Assembly (NCBI GenBank): GCA_019744815.1
Contig: JAIEUA010000010.1
Coordinates: 434,001-498,000 of the forward strand
Source of the DNA: Phycisphaerales bacterium
GTDB taxonomy: Bacteria > Planctomycetota > Phycisphaerae > Phycisphaerales > UBA1924
DNA: 64,000 nucleotides
Direction: 5' to 3'
The position numbers and the translations under genes are program-made. Positions within the stretch are counted from its first letter, which is position 1. Every line of letters starts with the position of its first letter. The notes beneath the pieces are model-generated. The model was given only the letters and a program-made list of their open reading frames with translations, was not told the DNA's origin and made no database searches. This document shows positions 35,076 through 47,775 of the stretch, in pieces.

Positions 35076-35131
35076 TTGTCTCTTCGTCTCTCCGTCTCTT
35101 CGTCTCTCCGTCTCTTCGTCTCTCCGTCTCT
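35076..35131. repeat. Octamer repeat GTCTCTCC/GTCTCTTC after dnaK
   Basis: About six alternating 8-bp units directly follow the dnaK stop codon. On the dnaK mRNA strand the tract is purine-rich (GGAGAGAC/GAAGAGAC). The same GGAGAGAC unit recurs at 41755-41788. Confidence 0.85.
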
Positions 35132-37204
<2,073 letters not shown>

Positions 37205-37380
37205 TCACCGCCCGCCCCAGGGCCCCGAGCGGCAGGAATCCCCCATTCAGATGGTGCCAAAGTCCCCGGAAGCCCCCCTCCACCCCGACAGCACCGCGGT
37301 TCGGAACCTGCAAGGCCCCGCCACCTGCCAACGTGACAGGCCGAAGCCCCACCGAACCGCGGCGTCGATTCCGCTCCCCC

Positions 37381-37452
37381 ACTCCCCTCCCCGTCGAAGA
37401 CGGGGAGGGGTGGCCGAGGCTCAGCGAGGCCCGGGTGGGGTGCGGCCGCGCA
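37381..37452. repeat. REP family C copy
   Basis: ACTCCCCTCCCCGTC/GACGGGGAGGGGT forms a perfect stem. It is followed by the GGCCGAGGCTCAGCGAGGCC core shared with 8244-8308 and 43888-43950. Confidence 0.8.
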
Positions 37453-37469
37453 TGGGAACCGACGCCTGA

Positions 37470-37586
37470 GGTGCCATCAGTCCGCCGTGGCTCGGCACGG
37501 CGCGACTGATGCGTCTGCAACAATCGCACGACTCCACACCACCGCACCAGTCCCGCGGCTCCGAGCAGCCCCGGACTTGTGGCACC
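37470..37586. repeat. REP family D, second copy
   Basis: Ends GGTGCCATCAGTCC and GGACTTGTGGCACC are imperfect inverted repeats. The interior parallels the 19606-19709 copy but has diverged. Confidence 0.75.
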
Positions 37587-37593
37587 AAACGCC

Positions 37594-37639
37594 TTTTCCC
37601 TGCTCCCCTCCTCCCCTGCTCCCCTGCTCCCCTTCCCCC
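37594..37639 (+). repeat. Pyrimidine octamer leader before the methyltransferase
   Basis: CTGCTCCC-type units (four copies, one degenerate) run directly to the ATG at 37640. No Shine-Dalgarno site is present. Confidence 0.8.
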
Positions 37640-38392
37640 ATGTCCATCCCCCATTCCCTCAACGCGCCAGATCGCGCGCTGCCGCTCCTCGCCGCGTTCT
37701 TCGCGCCGCTGACCGCACTCGGCTGCGCCCCGCGCCGGATCGTGGGCTGGTTGCGGGAGTCCGGACTCACCCGCCGCCACACACTCCTCGACCTCGGCTG
37801 CGGCAAGGGCGCCGTCGCGATCGCCGCCGGCGAAGCGATCGGCTGCCACACCGTCGGCGTCGACGCGTTCGAGCCGTTCCTCGCCTCCGCTCGCGCGGCC
37901 GCCGAGCGGTCCGGCATCGACGCCTTGTGCGACTTCCGCCGCGGCGATGTCCATCGGTTCGGCGCGAGGCCGCGCCGCACGTTCGACGCGGTCGTCATGC
38001 TCAACGTTCTCCCCTTCGACGACGCACTCCCCATCGCCCGCCGCCTCACCGCTCCCGGCGGCGTCTACATCCTCGACGACGCCGTGCTCGTCCGCGGCGC
38101 CAGCGCCCACGACTCTTCCGCCCACAACGCACCAACGGCCGCCGAGGTCCGGGCCGTGGTCGAGCACCTGGGCGATCGCGTCGAGCGCGAGCACATCGAC
38201 AGCCGGGCCGAAGTCCTCCGCCGCGGCCGCGGCCTGCTCACCAAGCTCCGCGCCAACGCCCGCACGCTCGCGCGCCAGCACCCGCGTCACGCCGCCCTCA
38301 TCCGCGAGTGCCTCGAACGCCAGCGCGACGCGCTCACCCAGCTCGCCGGGCCGATCCGTCCCGCGTGCTGGCTGGTGCGCCGATCGCGTTGA
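37640..38392 (+). CDS. Class I SAM-dependent methyltransferase
   Basis: A 250-residue methyltransferase. Motif I LLDLGCGKGAVAIAAGEAIG (about residues 48-67), the strand-2 acidic residue in GVDAFEPFLASAR (about 73) and the catalytic-region FDAVVMLNVLPFDDAL (about 116) are clear. The C-terminus is helical and Arg-rich. It resembles methyltransf_11/25-type enzymes acting on small molecules, but the substrate is not assignable. It is unrelated in detail to the methyltransferase at 9154. It lies 38 bp upstream of the large kinase gene and may share its transcript. Confidence 0.85.
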   Translation: MSIPHSLNAPDRALPLLAAFFAPLTALGCAPRRIVGWLRESGLTRRHTLLDLGCGKGAVAIAAGEAIGCHTVGVDAFEPFLASARAAAERSGIDALCDFRRGDVHRFGARPRRTFDAVVMLNVLPFDDALPIARRLTAPGGVYILDDAVLVRGASAHDSSAHNAPTAAEVRAVVEHLGDRVEREHIDSRAEVLRRGRGLLTKLRANARTLARQHPRHAALIRECLERQRDALTQLAGPIRPACWLVRRSR

Positions 38393-38430
38393 TGTGCCGT
38401 GCATCCTCACGTGTGGAATACCCTTCCCCA

Positions 38431-41292
<2,862 letters not shown>

Positions 41293-41754
41293 AGGTGTGG
41301 CGCCGCGGTGATTGAGTGCAGAACGAACCCACCCCCCGGCCCCCTCCCACTGGGAGGGGGAGTGGCGTTGGGTTCTTTGTGCGCTGGATGCGTTGTTCGA
41401 TTCGCTTGGAGTCGAGGGCGAGTCGGGCGGCGGCGCGGGTGTGGGTGAGAATGGCGGTGGCGGACTTGCGTTGGATGGTGCGGGTGTCGTCGTCGCCGAG
41501 GGAGTCGAAGTCGGTGAGGGTGTGGAGGGTTTGGAGCGCGGCAGCGAGGGCGGCGGCTTGGAGGACTTCGGCGCGGCGTTTTTCGAGGGCTTCGACTTGA
41601 GCGAGGATTTCCTGGGCGCGGGGCGAGGTGGCGATGGCGATGAACTCGGAGAGGGGGAGCTTGAGCGCGGCCGCGGCGTCGGCGATGGAGTCGCGGGTGT
41701 GGAGGAGAGCGGTTAGAACTTGGTTGAGGTGGTCGGGGATCATGGGATGGGAGA

Positions 41755-41788
41755 GGCGGAGAGACGGAGAGACGGAGAGACGGAGTGT
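41755..41788 (-). repeat. Octamer repeat GGAGAGAC (leader of the 41743 gene)
   Basis: Four perfect 8-bp units. On the coding strand of the minus gene it is the pyrimidine tract CTCTCCGT abutting the start region. Confidence 0.9.
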
Positions 41789-42165
41789 GTTCGTTGGCTG
41801 CTGCGGCGCGGTGGGGCTCGTCCGCCCCTCCGGGGCGGGGTTCGTACACAGTGGCTGGGACCGGCAGATGAATCTGCCGGCAACGGCCGTGCGCCCTCCG
41901 GGCGGGAGGCAGGGAAGGCGTGGCGAGGCGGGGAAGATGCGGCGAGGCGGAGCCTCTACCTCAGGGGGCTTGGGTCAGGTTTGTGCGCACAACGACGGCG
42001 GTGTGGGCGCGCGGCTTCAGGACTTACGGCGGGTGGGAACGGCGTAAGTCGAGGCCGCGGCGGGGGGCGGGGAGATTGGGTTGGAAAGTTGGGAGGTGGG
42101 GGGACGAGTGTTCGCGGGGTGTGCGCACGACGACGGCGCTGTGCGCGGGGAGATGGGCGTATCGA

Positions 42166-42256
42166 CGTGCCGCTGACCTTGGCTTGGCAAGGTCAGTGCG
42201 TTTCGCTTTTGTGGACGCGGAGGCACTGACCTCGCAGAGGCGAGGTCAGGGGCACG
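42166..42256. repeat. REP family E pair
   Basis: Two hairpins, TGACCTTG/CAAGGTCA and TGACCTCGC/GCGAGGTCA, are arranged head to head. Outer arms are CGTGCCGCTGACCT / AGGTCAGGGGCACG with one mismatch. This is a typical BIME geometry. Confidence 0.8.
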
Positions 42257-42357
42257 GGATTCGTACCTTGCTCCACCGTTATCGGAGCTGGCTGAAGTTT
42301 CTATGTCTTCCGCACCCGACTCGAACATGGTAATGTTGCTAGGAGTTGGAGGACTTC

Positions 42358-43884
42358 ATGCGCCGACCAGGATTCACTGCTGGAGAATTCGCGATTGTCT
42401 GCAGTATTGCGTTTGCGACATCGGTTCGCTCAGTCGCTCAATGTCCGGGCGCATGGGATCCCAGCTGGGGCGAGAATGGCAAAACGGGCGCGATCTCGGC
42501 GCTGGCGGAATGGGATCCTGACGGCTCCGGACCGTTACCTCCACGGATCGTCGCCGGTATATCTACGACACCTTCAACCACATCCGCTGGCCATTTGCTC
42601 TGCGAGTGGCGTGATGGTTCGTGGTATCCGATCGCAAGTGAGGTCAATGGACGCATCAATGCGATTCTCTCGCTCCCGAATAGCGACATAATTGTGGGAG
42701 GAGACTTCACCGGAACATCCTCGCTGAGTTTCGAGGGTCGCATCGCTCGCCTGTCCAATGGGACTTGGTCGGCAATGTCTGGCATCGTGTCGTTCGGGAA
42801 TTCATCGATCACGGACCTCGCGAGATTGACAGATGGGCGAGTGGCAGCCACCGGTCCGGGCTTGCGGAACAACTTTGGTCTGCCGATGGTTGTTCTTTGG
42901 GACGGCGTGAGTTGGATCAGCCTCCCAGCTACTTCAGCGGCGGGCCAGTTTATTGAAGCACTGCCTGCCGGCGAGTTCGTTGCGGCGAGTAGCAGCGGCG
43001 CAATTAGCCGCTGGACCGGCCGAGGATGGGTTTCAATGGGAACTGGGGTGAACGGCGGCGTCTCGACATTGCGCGCGCTCGCAGATGGCTCCTTACTCGT
43101 GGGCGGCGGCTTTACCAAAGCGGGTGGCGTGGCGTGTACGGGCCTCGCTCGATGGCTGGGTGGCTCGCAATGGGTTGCATTTGGTGGTGCTTTGAGCGCG
43201 CAGGGTCAGTCGCCTGTTGTTTCAGCGATTGATGTACTTCCGAATGGAAATGTCTTGATCGGTGGCAGCTTCTTTAACGCTGGCGCCGTAAACGCGGATT
43301 ACGTTGCACGTTGGGACGGCACGCAATGGAATTCGTTGCCGCAACATGTTGACGCCATTTGCGACAAGATCATCGCGACGCAAGATGGCAACGCGGTGTT
43401 GGCGGGTGGCTTCCATACGGCGGGTGGGTACCCCGCAGACGGGGTCGCTCTTTGGTCGCCATCCGGAAAGCCCCAGTTGTCAGCCGTGCAACTTCTACGC
43501 TCGGCCAGCGAAGGCGGAACGCTTGTTCTCAGCGTGTCGGCAAACTCCGGATCAAGCCCTGTTTCGGTTCAGTGGTTTCGCAATGGGACGCCCTTGCTGA
43601 ATGGTCCCGGGGGAGCCGGACCAACGCCCAGTGTTGTGTTCGGTGGCGTCCAGACCGGCGTCCTGGGGTCTGGACCAATCTTGCTGACAATCACGAATGC
43701 CGATCCCGGACTTTCTGGGGCGTACTCGGTGCGACTGAGTAATTCGTGCGGTTCGACTGTGAGTAGCGCAACCGATGTGGAAGTCGCGAGTGTGTGTGAC
43801 GGCGACTTGAATAGGGATGGCTTGGTCGATGACGCCGATTTCTCGATCTTCGTCGTCGGGTATGACGAGCTCGTTTGCCCGTAA
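42358..43884 (+). CDS. Secreted propeller-like protein with C-terminal VDDADF module
   Basis: A 508-residue exported protein with N-terminal hydrophobic signal FAIVCSIAFATSVRSVAQ. The body has repeated 'IVGGDFTGTSS... RIARLSNGTWSAM' and 'LVGGGFTKAGG... LARWLGGSQW' units typical of delta-60/kelch-like propellers (about residues 90-370). An Ig-like stretch (VQWFRNGTPLLNG) follows. The C-terminus is CDGDLNRDGLVDDADFSIFV then VGYDELVCP, the dockerin-like module. GGAGG lies 5 nt before ATG 42358. Codon use is clearly less GC-rich than its neighbours, suggesting recent acquisition or relaxed selection. The ligand is unknown. Confidence 0.8.
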   Translation: MRRPGFTAGEFAIVCSIAFATSVRSVAQCPGAWDPSWGENGKTGAISALAEWDPDGSGPLPPRIVAGISTTPSTTSAGHLLCEWRDGSWYPIASEVNGRINAILSLPNSDIIVGGDFTGTSSLSFEGRIARLSNGTWSAMSGIVSFGNSSITDLARLTDGRVAATGPGLRNNFGLPMVVLWDGVSWISLPATSAAGQFIEALPAGEFVAASSSGAISRWTGRGWVSMGTGVNGGVSTLRALADGSLLVGGGFTKAGGVACTGLARWLGGSQWVAFGGALSAQGQSPVVSAIDVLPNGNVLIGGSFFNAGAVNADYVARWDGTQWNSLPQHVDAICDKIIATQDGNAVLAGGFHTAGGYPADGVALWSPSGKPQLSAVQLLRSASEGGTLVLSVSANSGSSPVSVQWFRNGTPLLNGPGGAGPTPSVVFGGVQTGVLGSGPILLTITNADPGLSGAYSVRLSNSCGSTVSSATDVEVASVCDGDLNRDGLVDDADFSIFVVGYDELVCP

Positions 43885-43887
43885 TAA

Positions 43888-43950
43888 CGCACCCCTCTCC
43901 GGCCTCGCTGAGCCTCGGCCACCTCTCCCCGCTGCGCGGGGCGAGGAGTG
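43888..43950. repeat. REP family C copy, inverted
   Basis: CACCCCTCTCCGGCCTCGCT then GAGCCTCGGCCACCTCTCCC; the CCCCGC/GCGGGG hairpin follows. It lies between convergent genes. Confidence 0.75.
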
Positions 43951-43982
43951 TGTGCCCGCTGCGCGGGCCGGCGTGCCGCCGC

Positions 43983-44867
43983 TCACTCCACGTTCGCGGC
44001 TTGCTCTTTGATCCGGTCGATCGCGCCCTTGATTTCGACGGCGAGTCTGGAGATCGCGGCGTCGGGGCTTTTGCTCGCGATCGTGTTGGCTTCGCGGAGC
44101 ATTTCCTGGGCGAGGAAGTCGAGCGTGCGGCCGAGGGGGCGGGAGTCGGTGCTGGTGAGCAGTTCCATGAACTGTTCGAGGTGGGCGCCGAGGCGGTTGA
44201 GTTCTTCGGCGATGTCGGTGCGTTCGGCGTAGGCCGCGATCTCGCGGACGAGGTCGACGGTGTCGACCTTGACGCCGGCTTCGCTGAGCAGGCTGTCGAT
44301 GCGGGTGCGGAGGCGCTTCTCGTACTCGTGGATGACGCTGGGGGCGATCTCTTTGAGCTTCACCACGCGGGCGGCGATGAACTCGTGATGCGAGCGGAGA
44401 TCGGCAACGAGGGCTTTGCCCTCGCGCTCACGCATCTGGGTGAGCTGGGCGACGGCTTTGTTGAGCAGGTCGAAGAGCGCGGCCTTGGTGGCTTCGAGGC
44501 GGCCCTCGGCGTCGGCGGGCGGTTGGAGCACGCCGGGGAGGGACATGAGCGAGGCGATGTCGAGCTGCTGGGCGTGGCCGCCGCTGGCTTCTTTGATTTG
44601 TTCGATGTAGCGGGCGAGGGCTTTTTTGTTGACCTCGAAGGCGGCGGAGGCGGAGTTGTCGGAGACGGAGGCGGAGACGGTGACGGTGCCGCGGGAGACG
44701 CGTTCGCGGAGCTTGGATTCGAGCTCGGCTTCGAGGGATTGGAGGGCGTCGGGGAGGCGGAGGACGACCTTGAGGTACTTGTTGTTGAGGGAGCGGACCT
44801 CGAGGAAGTACTGCACGCCGCCGAGATGAGCGGAGGCCTCGCCGTAGCCGGTCATGCTGCGAATCAA
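43983..44867 (-). CDS. YicC/YloC family endoribonuclease
   Basis: A 294-residue protein of the YicC family; the E. coli member is an endoribonuclease acting on small RNAs. The N-terminal IRSMTGYGEASAHLGG and VEVRSLNNKYLKV-like stretch (here LEVRSLNNKYLKVVLRLP, about residues 26-43) and the C-terminal GRTLDFLAQEMLREANTIAS then KSPDAAISRLAVEIKGAIDR are diagnostic. A TTG at 44867 is used as start because GGGAGG lies 4 nt upstream and the family begins MIRSMTG; ATG 44855 is the alternative. It is followed upstream by secG on the same strand. Confidence 0.92.
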   Translation of the reverse strand: MIRSMTGYGEASAHLGGVQYFLEVRSLNNKYLKVVLRLPDALQSLEAELESKLRERVSRGTVTVSASVSDNSASAAFEVNKKALARYIEQIKEASGGHAQQLDIASLMSLPGVLQPPADAEGRLEATKAALFDLLNKAVAQLTQMREREGKALVADLRSHHEFIAARVVKLKEIAPSVIHEYEKRLRTRIDSLLSEAGVKVDTVDLVREIAAYAERTDIAEELNRLGAHLEQFMELLTSTDSRPLGRTLDFLAQEMLREANTIASKSPDAAISRLAVEIKGAIDRIKEQAANVE

Positions 44868-44919
44868 GGGACCTCCCGAAGTGGGGCAGTGGAGGAGTGG
44901 GGCAGTGGGGCAGTGGAGA

Positions 44920-45450
44920 TCAGTTCTTCGGCTGAGCCGGTGGCGCGGGGTTTGGATTCGCGGGGGCGGGCTCGGCGGGCTTGGTTTCGGTGGGCTTGGT
45001 TTCGGTGGGTTTGTTGTCGGTGGGCGCGGCGGGGGCGGGGGTCACCGGGGCGGCGTCGGCGGGCTTGGTTTCCGCTGGGGGGTTGGTAGCGGGGGTGGTC
45101 GCGGGGGTGGTGGCCGGCGTGGTGGCGGGCGCGGTGAGTTCGGCGGCGGGCTCGCGCGGGGGGGCGGGGGCGGTGGCGTAGTTGAGGATGATGCCGAAGA
45201 GGACGAAGGTGAGGAAGACGGAGATGGTGAAGATGGTGAGGGCGTCGCCGGTCTTGGTGCCGAGGGCGGTCTGACCGGAGCCGGCGGAGGAGCCGCCGAA
45301 GGCCGCGGCGAGGCCGCCGCCTTGCGGGCGCTGGATGAGGATGGCGAGGACCATCAGGATGCTGACGGCGACGAAGAGGACCATGAGCAGCGCGGTGGCC
45401 CAGGGGTTGTCGGCGAACCACTGGATGATGGAGACGAGGAAAGCAGGCAT
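44920..45450 (-). CDS. secG: Preprotein translocase subunit SecG
   Basis: The small SecYEG subunit with two membrane helices: WATALLMVLFVAVSILMVLA (about residues 17-36) and ALTIFTISVFLTFVLFGIIL (about 70-89). The conserved cytoplasmic loop is LIQRPQGGGLAAAFGG. At 176 aa it is twice the usual length because of a Pro/Ala/Thr/Lys-rich tail with imperfect repeats (PATTPATTPATTPAT and ETKPTETKP). It lies 50 bp upstream of yicC on the same strand. The tail's role is unknown. Confidence 0.92.
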   Translation of the reverse strand: MPAFLVSIIQWFADNPWATALLMVLFVAVSILMVLAILIQRPQGGGLAAAFGGSSAGSGQTALGTKTGDALTIFTISVFLTFVLFGIILNYATAPAPPREPAAELTAPATTPATTPATTPATNPPAETKPADAAPVTPAPAAPTDNKPTETKPTETKPAEPAPANPNPAPPAQPKN

Positions 45451-45753
45451 GAGAGCTCCCGAACAGGACCCTTTGAAAACAGGGTGGGGATGATAGGGTG
45501 GGAAGGGGGTGGGGAAGGGGTGAGGGCTTAGGACTTAGGACTGAGGGGTTGGGTGTGTGACGGCGTGTGCGGGAAAGGGGGGAGGGACGTTGCACCAGAT
45601 TGCTGGCGAGTCGGTAGGCTGTTGGCGGGTTGGGTGGGGGGTGGGTTGGAGTTTGGGGCACGTCGCGATCTGTGGCGTGGCTTGAAGGAGGTCGGAATTT
45701 CTTTCTGGGTCCCCCACCACTGCCCGCTTTCGCGGGCCTTTTGGAGCGTTGCC
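45451..45753. other. Divergent promoter region of secG and the M28 peptidase
   Basis: These 303 bp hold no supported gene. They are G-rich on the plus strand, with GGACTTAGGACT units near 45528-45545. A short GCCCGC/GCGGGC hairpin with a TTTT tail lies just before the peptidase start. Confidence 0.45.
45722..45742 (+). terminator. Hairpin with T-tail just before the M28 peptidase gene
   Basis: GCCCGC-TTTC-GCGGGC followed by CTTTTGG. It lies immediately upstream of the GGAG ribosome site of the peptidase gene, so it may act as an attenuator in its leader rather than end an upstream gene. Confidence 0.5.
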
Positions 45754-47577
45754 TTGAAGAACTGCATGCGTGGCGTTGTGTGTTTGTCGGCGGCCGGGTT
45801 GATTGTCCTGATGGCGGGGTGCGCGACGGGTGGAGCGGGTGGGGCATCGGCGAACGGGTCGACGACGCAGGCCGCGGCGAGCGGGGCGAAGGGTGGGATT
45901 GAGCTGCGGGATGCGGGGTTGGTGGTGCATCTCAAGAGCGAGAAGGACTGGGTGGCGGTGATTGACGGGAAGGAAGCGCCGGTGCCGGCGATCGAGATGG
46001 GGGACGCGGCGACGGTGAAGCGGATTGTGGAGGAGGGGGCGCTTCGGTCGCAGGTGATGGAGACGCTGCGGGAGTTGACGGTGGAGCGCGGGCCGCGGCT
46101 GACGGGGTCGCTGAACCTCAAGCGGGCGCAGGACTATGCGGCGAAGCAGTACAAGGCGTGGGGCCTGACGAACGTGCACTTGGAACAGTGGGGAACGCTG
46201 GGGCTGGGGTTTGATCGCGGGCCGAGCAAGGGGTTGGTGTATGTCGCGGAGAAGCCGCGGCGTGAGGCGCGGGGCGGGGAGAAGCCCGGGGAGCTGGAAG
46301 CGGAAGCCAAGGCGCAGGAGGCGGCGCCCTTGAAGTGGACCAAGACGCGGGACATGCAGTTGAGTGCGCTGTCGTGGTCGATCGGGACGAACGGGGCGGT
46401 GCGGGGGCCGATCGTGCGCGAGCCCAAGACGGAAGAGGAATACGCGCAGGTGAAGGGGAGCTTGAAGGGGGCGTGGGTGCTGCTGAAGGCGCCGGCGCCG
46501 GTGGGGCAGCGCGGGATCCGGAGCCTGATCTCGGCGCGGTACGAGCTGAGGAAGGAAGCGCGGAAGAAGGTGGCGGAGGGGAAGGCGCTGAGCGAGCTGT
46601 CGATCGAGGAGCGGCTGGCGTTCGAGCCGATCGCGGGGTATGTGTCGTCGAGCCGTGATGAGCGGGTGTGGACCGGCGCTGTTGCGGGCTGGCGGGACCT
46701 GACGATCGATCAGCGGGACAGCTTCGACGATGATCAGCCGCACGTGCAGGTGCGGTTGAGCGATTACGACTACATCAACTCGCGGCTGGCGGACGGGGAG
46801 AACGTGGAGCTGGAGTTCGAGCTGAATCACAACTTCCGGGCCGGGCCGGTGCCGGAGCACAACGTGATCGCGGAGATCCGGGGGAGCAAGTATCCCGAGG
46901 AGGTGATCATCGTCTCCGGGCACCTGGACAGCTGGGACGGGCCGGGCTCGCAGGGGACGACGGACAACGGGACGGGGTCGTCGGTGACGATGGAGGCGGC
47001 GCGGATCCTGAAGGCGGCGGGAGCGCGGCCGCTGCGGACGATCCGGTTCGTGCTGTGGTCTGGCGAGGAGCAGGGCTTGCTGGGCTCCAAGGGATATGTC
47101 GAGACGCACAAGAACGAGCTTGAGAAGCACAACGTGACGTTCGTCGACGACGGCGGCACGGGGTACCAGGCGGGCGTGCAGGCACCGGCCAACATGGTGG
47201 ACATGCTGGCGGCGGCGACGGCGCCGATCAACAACGTGTTCTGGAGCATCAAGGACCAGAAGTACCTGAACGCCGACATCAAGAACAGCGGCGAGACGCT
47301 CAAGAGCCACGGCGGGTCGGACCACGCGTCGTTCAACGCGGTGGGTGTGCCCGGGTTCTTCTGGGAAGAGGGCGGGCGTGCGGACTATGGCTACGGCTGG
47401 CACACGCAGAACGACAAGATCGACCTGGCGATCGAGGAGTATCTGATTCAGTCGGCGACCAACACGGCGGTGACGGCGTACCGGCTGGGGTGTGCGCCGA
47501 CGATGCTGCCGCGGGCGGAGAAGTCGGATTCGAGCGGGCGGCCGAACATGATGCCGCAGCGGCCGAGCGGGTCGTGA
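45754..47577 (+). CDS. M28-family zinc metallopeptidase, lipoprotein
   Basis: A secreted aminopeptidase/carboxypeptidase-type enzyme of 607 aa. The signal carries lipobox LMAGC (Cys near residue 23). A PA-like insert occupies the middle. The catalytic domain has VSGHLDSWDGPGSQGTTDNG (about residues 388-407; His and bridging Asp), LWSGEEQGLLGSKGY (Glu-Glu, about 432), the Asp ligand in VDDGGTG (about 465) and SDHASFNAVGVPGFFW (His, about 518). TTG 45754 is preferred as start because GGAG is 7 nt upstream; ATG 45766 is the alternative. A terminator follows. Confidence 0.93.
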   Translation: MKNCMRGVVCLSAAGLIVLMAGCATGGAGGASANGSTTQAAASGAKGGIELRDAGLVVHLKSEKDWVAVIDGKEAPVPAIEMGDAATVKRIVEEGALRSQVMETLRELTVERGPRLTGSLNLKRAQDYAAKQYKAWGLTNVHLEQWGTLGLGFDRGPSKGLVYVAEKPRREARGGEKPGELEAEAKAQEAAPLKWTKTRDMQLSALSWSIGTNGAVRGPIVREPKTEEEYAQVKGSLKGAWVLLKAPAPVGQRGIRSLISARYELRKEARKKVAEGKALSELSIEERLAFEPIAGYVSSSRDERVWTGAVAGWRDLTIDQRDSFDDDQPHVQVRLSDYDYINSRLADGENVELEFELNHNFRAGPVPEHNVIAEIRGSKYPEEVIIVSGHLDSWDGPGSQGTTDNGTGSSVTMEAARILKAAGARPLRTIRFVLWSGEEQGLLGSKGYVETHKNELEKHNVTFVDDGGTGYQAGVQAPANMVDMLAAATAPINNVFWSIKDQKYLNADIKNSGETLKSHGGSDHASFNAVGVPGFFWEEGGRADYGYGWHTQNDKIDLAIEEYLIQSATNTAVTAYRLGCAPTMLPRAEKSDSSGRPNMMPQRPSGS

Positions 47578-47635
47578 GCCAGAGCTCAAAGCTCATGGCT
47601 CATAGCTCAAAGCTCAAAGCAGCAAAGCTCAGAGA
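47578..47635. repeat. AGCTCAAAGC-type repeat after the M28 gene
   Basis: Several AGCTCAAAG/AGCTCA(T)GG units follow the stop codon directly. The same unit occurs in inverted array at 49952-50072. Confidence 0.8.
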
Positions 47636-47639
47636 AAGA

Positions 47640-47671
47640 ACAGGCGTCGCGGGTGCGACGCCTGTTTCGTT
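47640..47671 (+). terminator. M28 gene intrinsic terminator
   Basis: Perfect 11-bp arms ACAGGCGTCGC/GCGACGCCTGT with a GGGT loop, then TTCGTTGT. Confidence 0.85.
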
Positions 47672-47775
47672 GTCGGGGAACGATGCACGCTGCGTCTGTC
47701 CGCAGGTTTCGCTTCGCGGCGTGCTCGTTCTGAACGGCGATCACGCGGGCGCGGGGGATCGGATACGCTGCACGT

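Larger units (their letters stand above)
41744..42357. other. Largest intergenic gap, with several palindromes
   Basis: No gene is supported in these 614 bp. Contents: GGAGAGAC octamers (41755-41788), a CGCCCC/GGGGCG hairpin near 41825, a perfect CCGGCAGAT/ATCTGCCGG hairpin near 41862-41885, two GTGCGCAC(A/G)ACGACGGCG direct repeats near 41976 and 42121, and a REP family E pair (42166-42256). The last 100 bp drop in GC towards the next gene. Confidence 0.6.

Noticed and set aside
41744..42357. Candidate oriC in the largest intergenic gap
   Set aside because: The position suits the skew switch, but I found no cluster of TTATCCACA/TTGTCCACA boxes and no AT-rich unwinding tract. The isolated near-matches found elsewhere (13.5, 47.8 and 55.1 kb) are scattered. 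It is kept only as a skew-based hypothesis.
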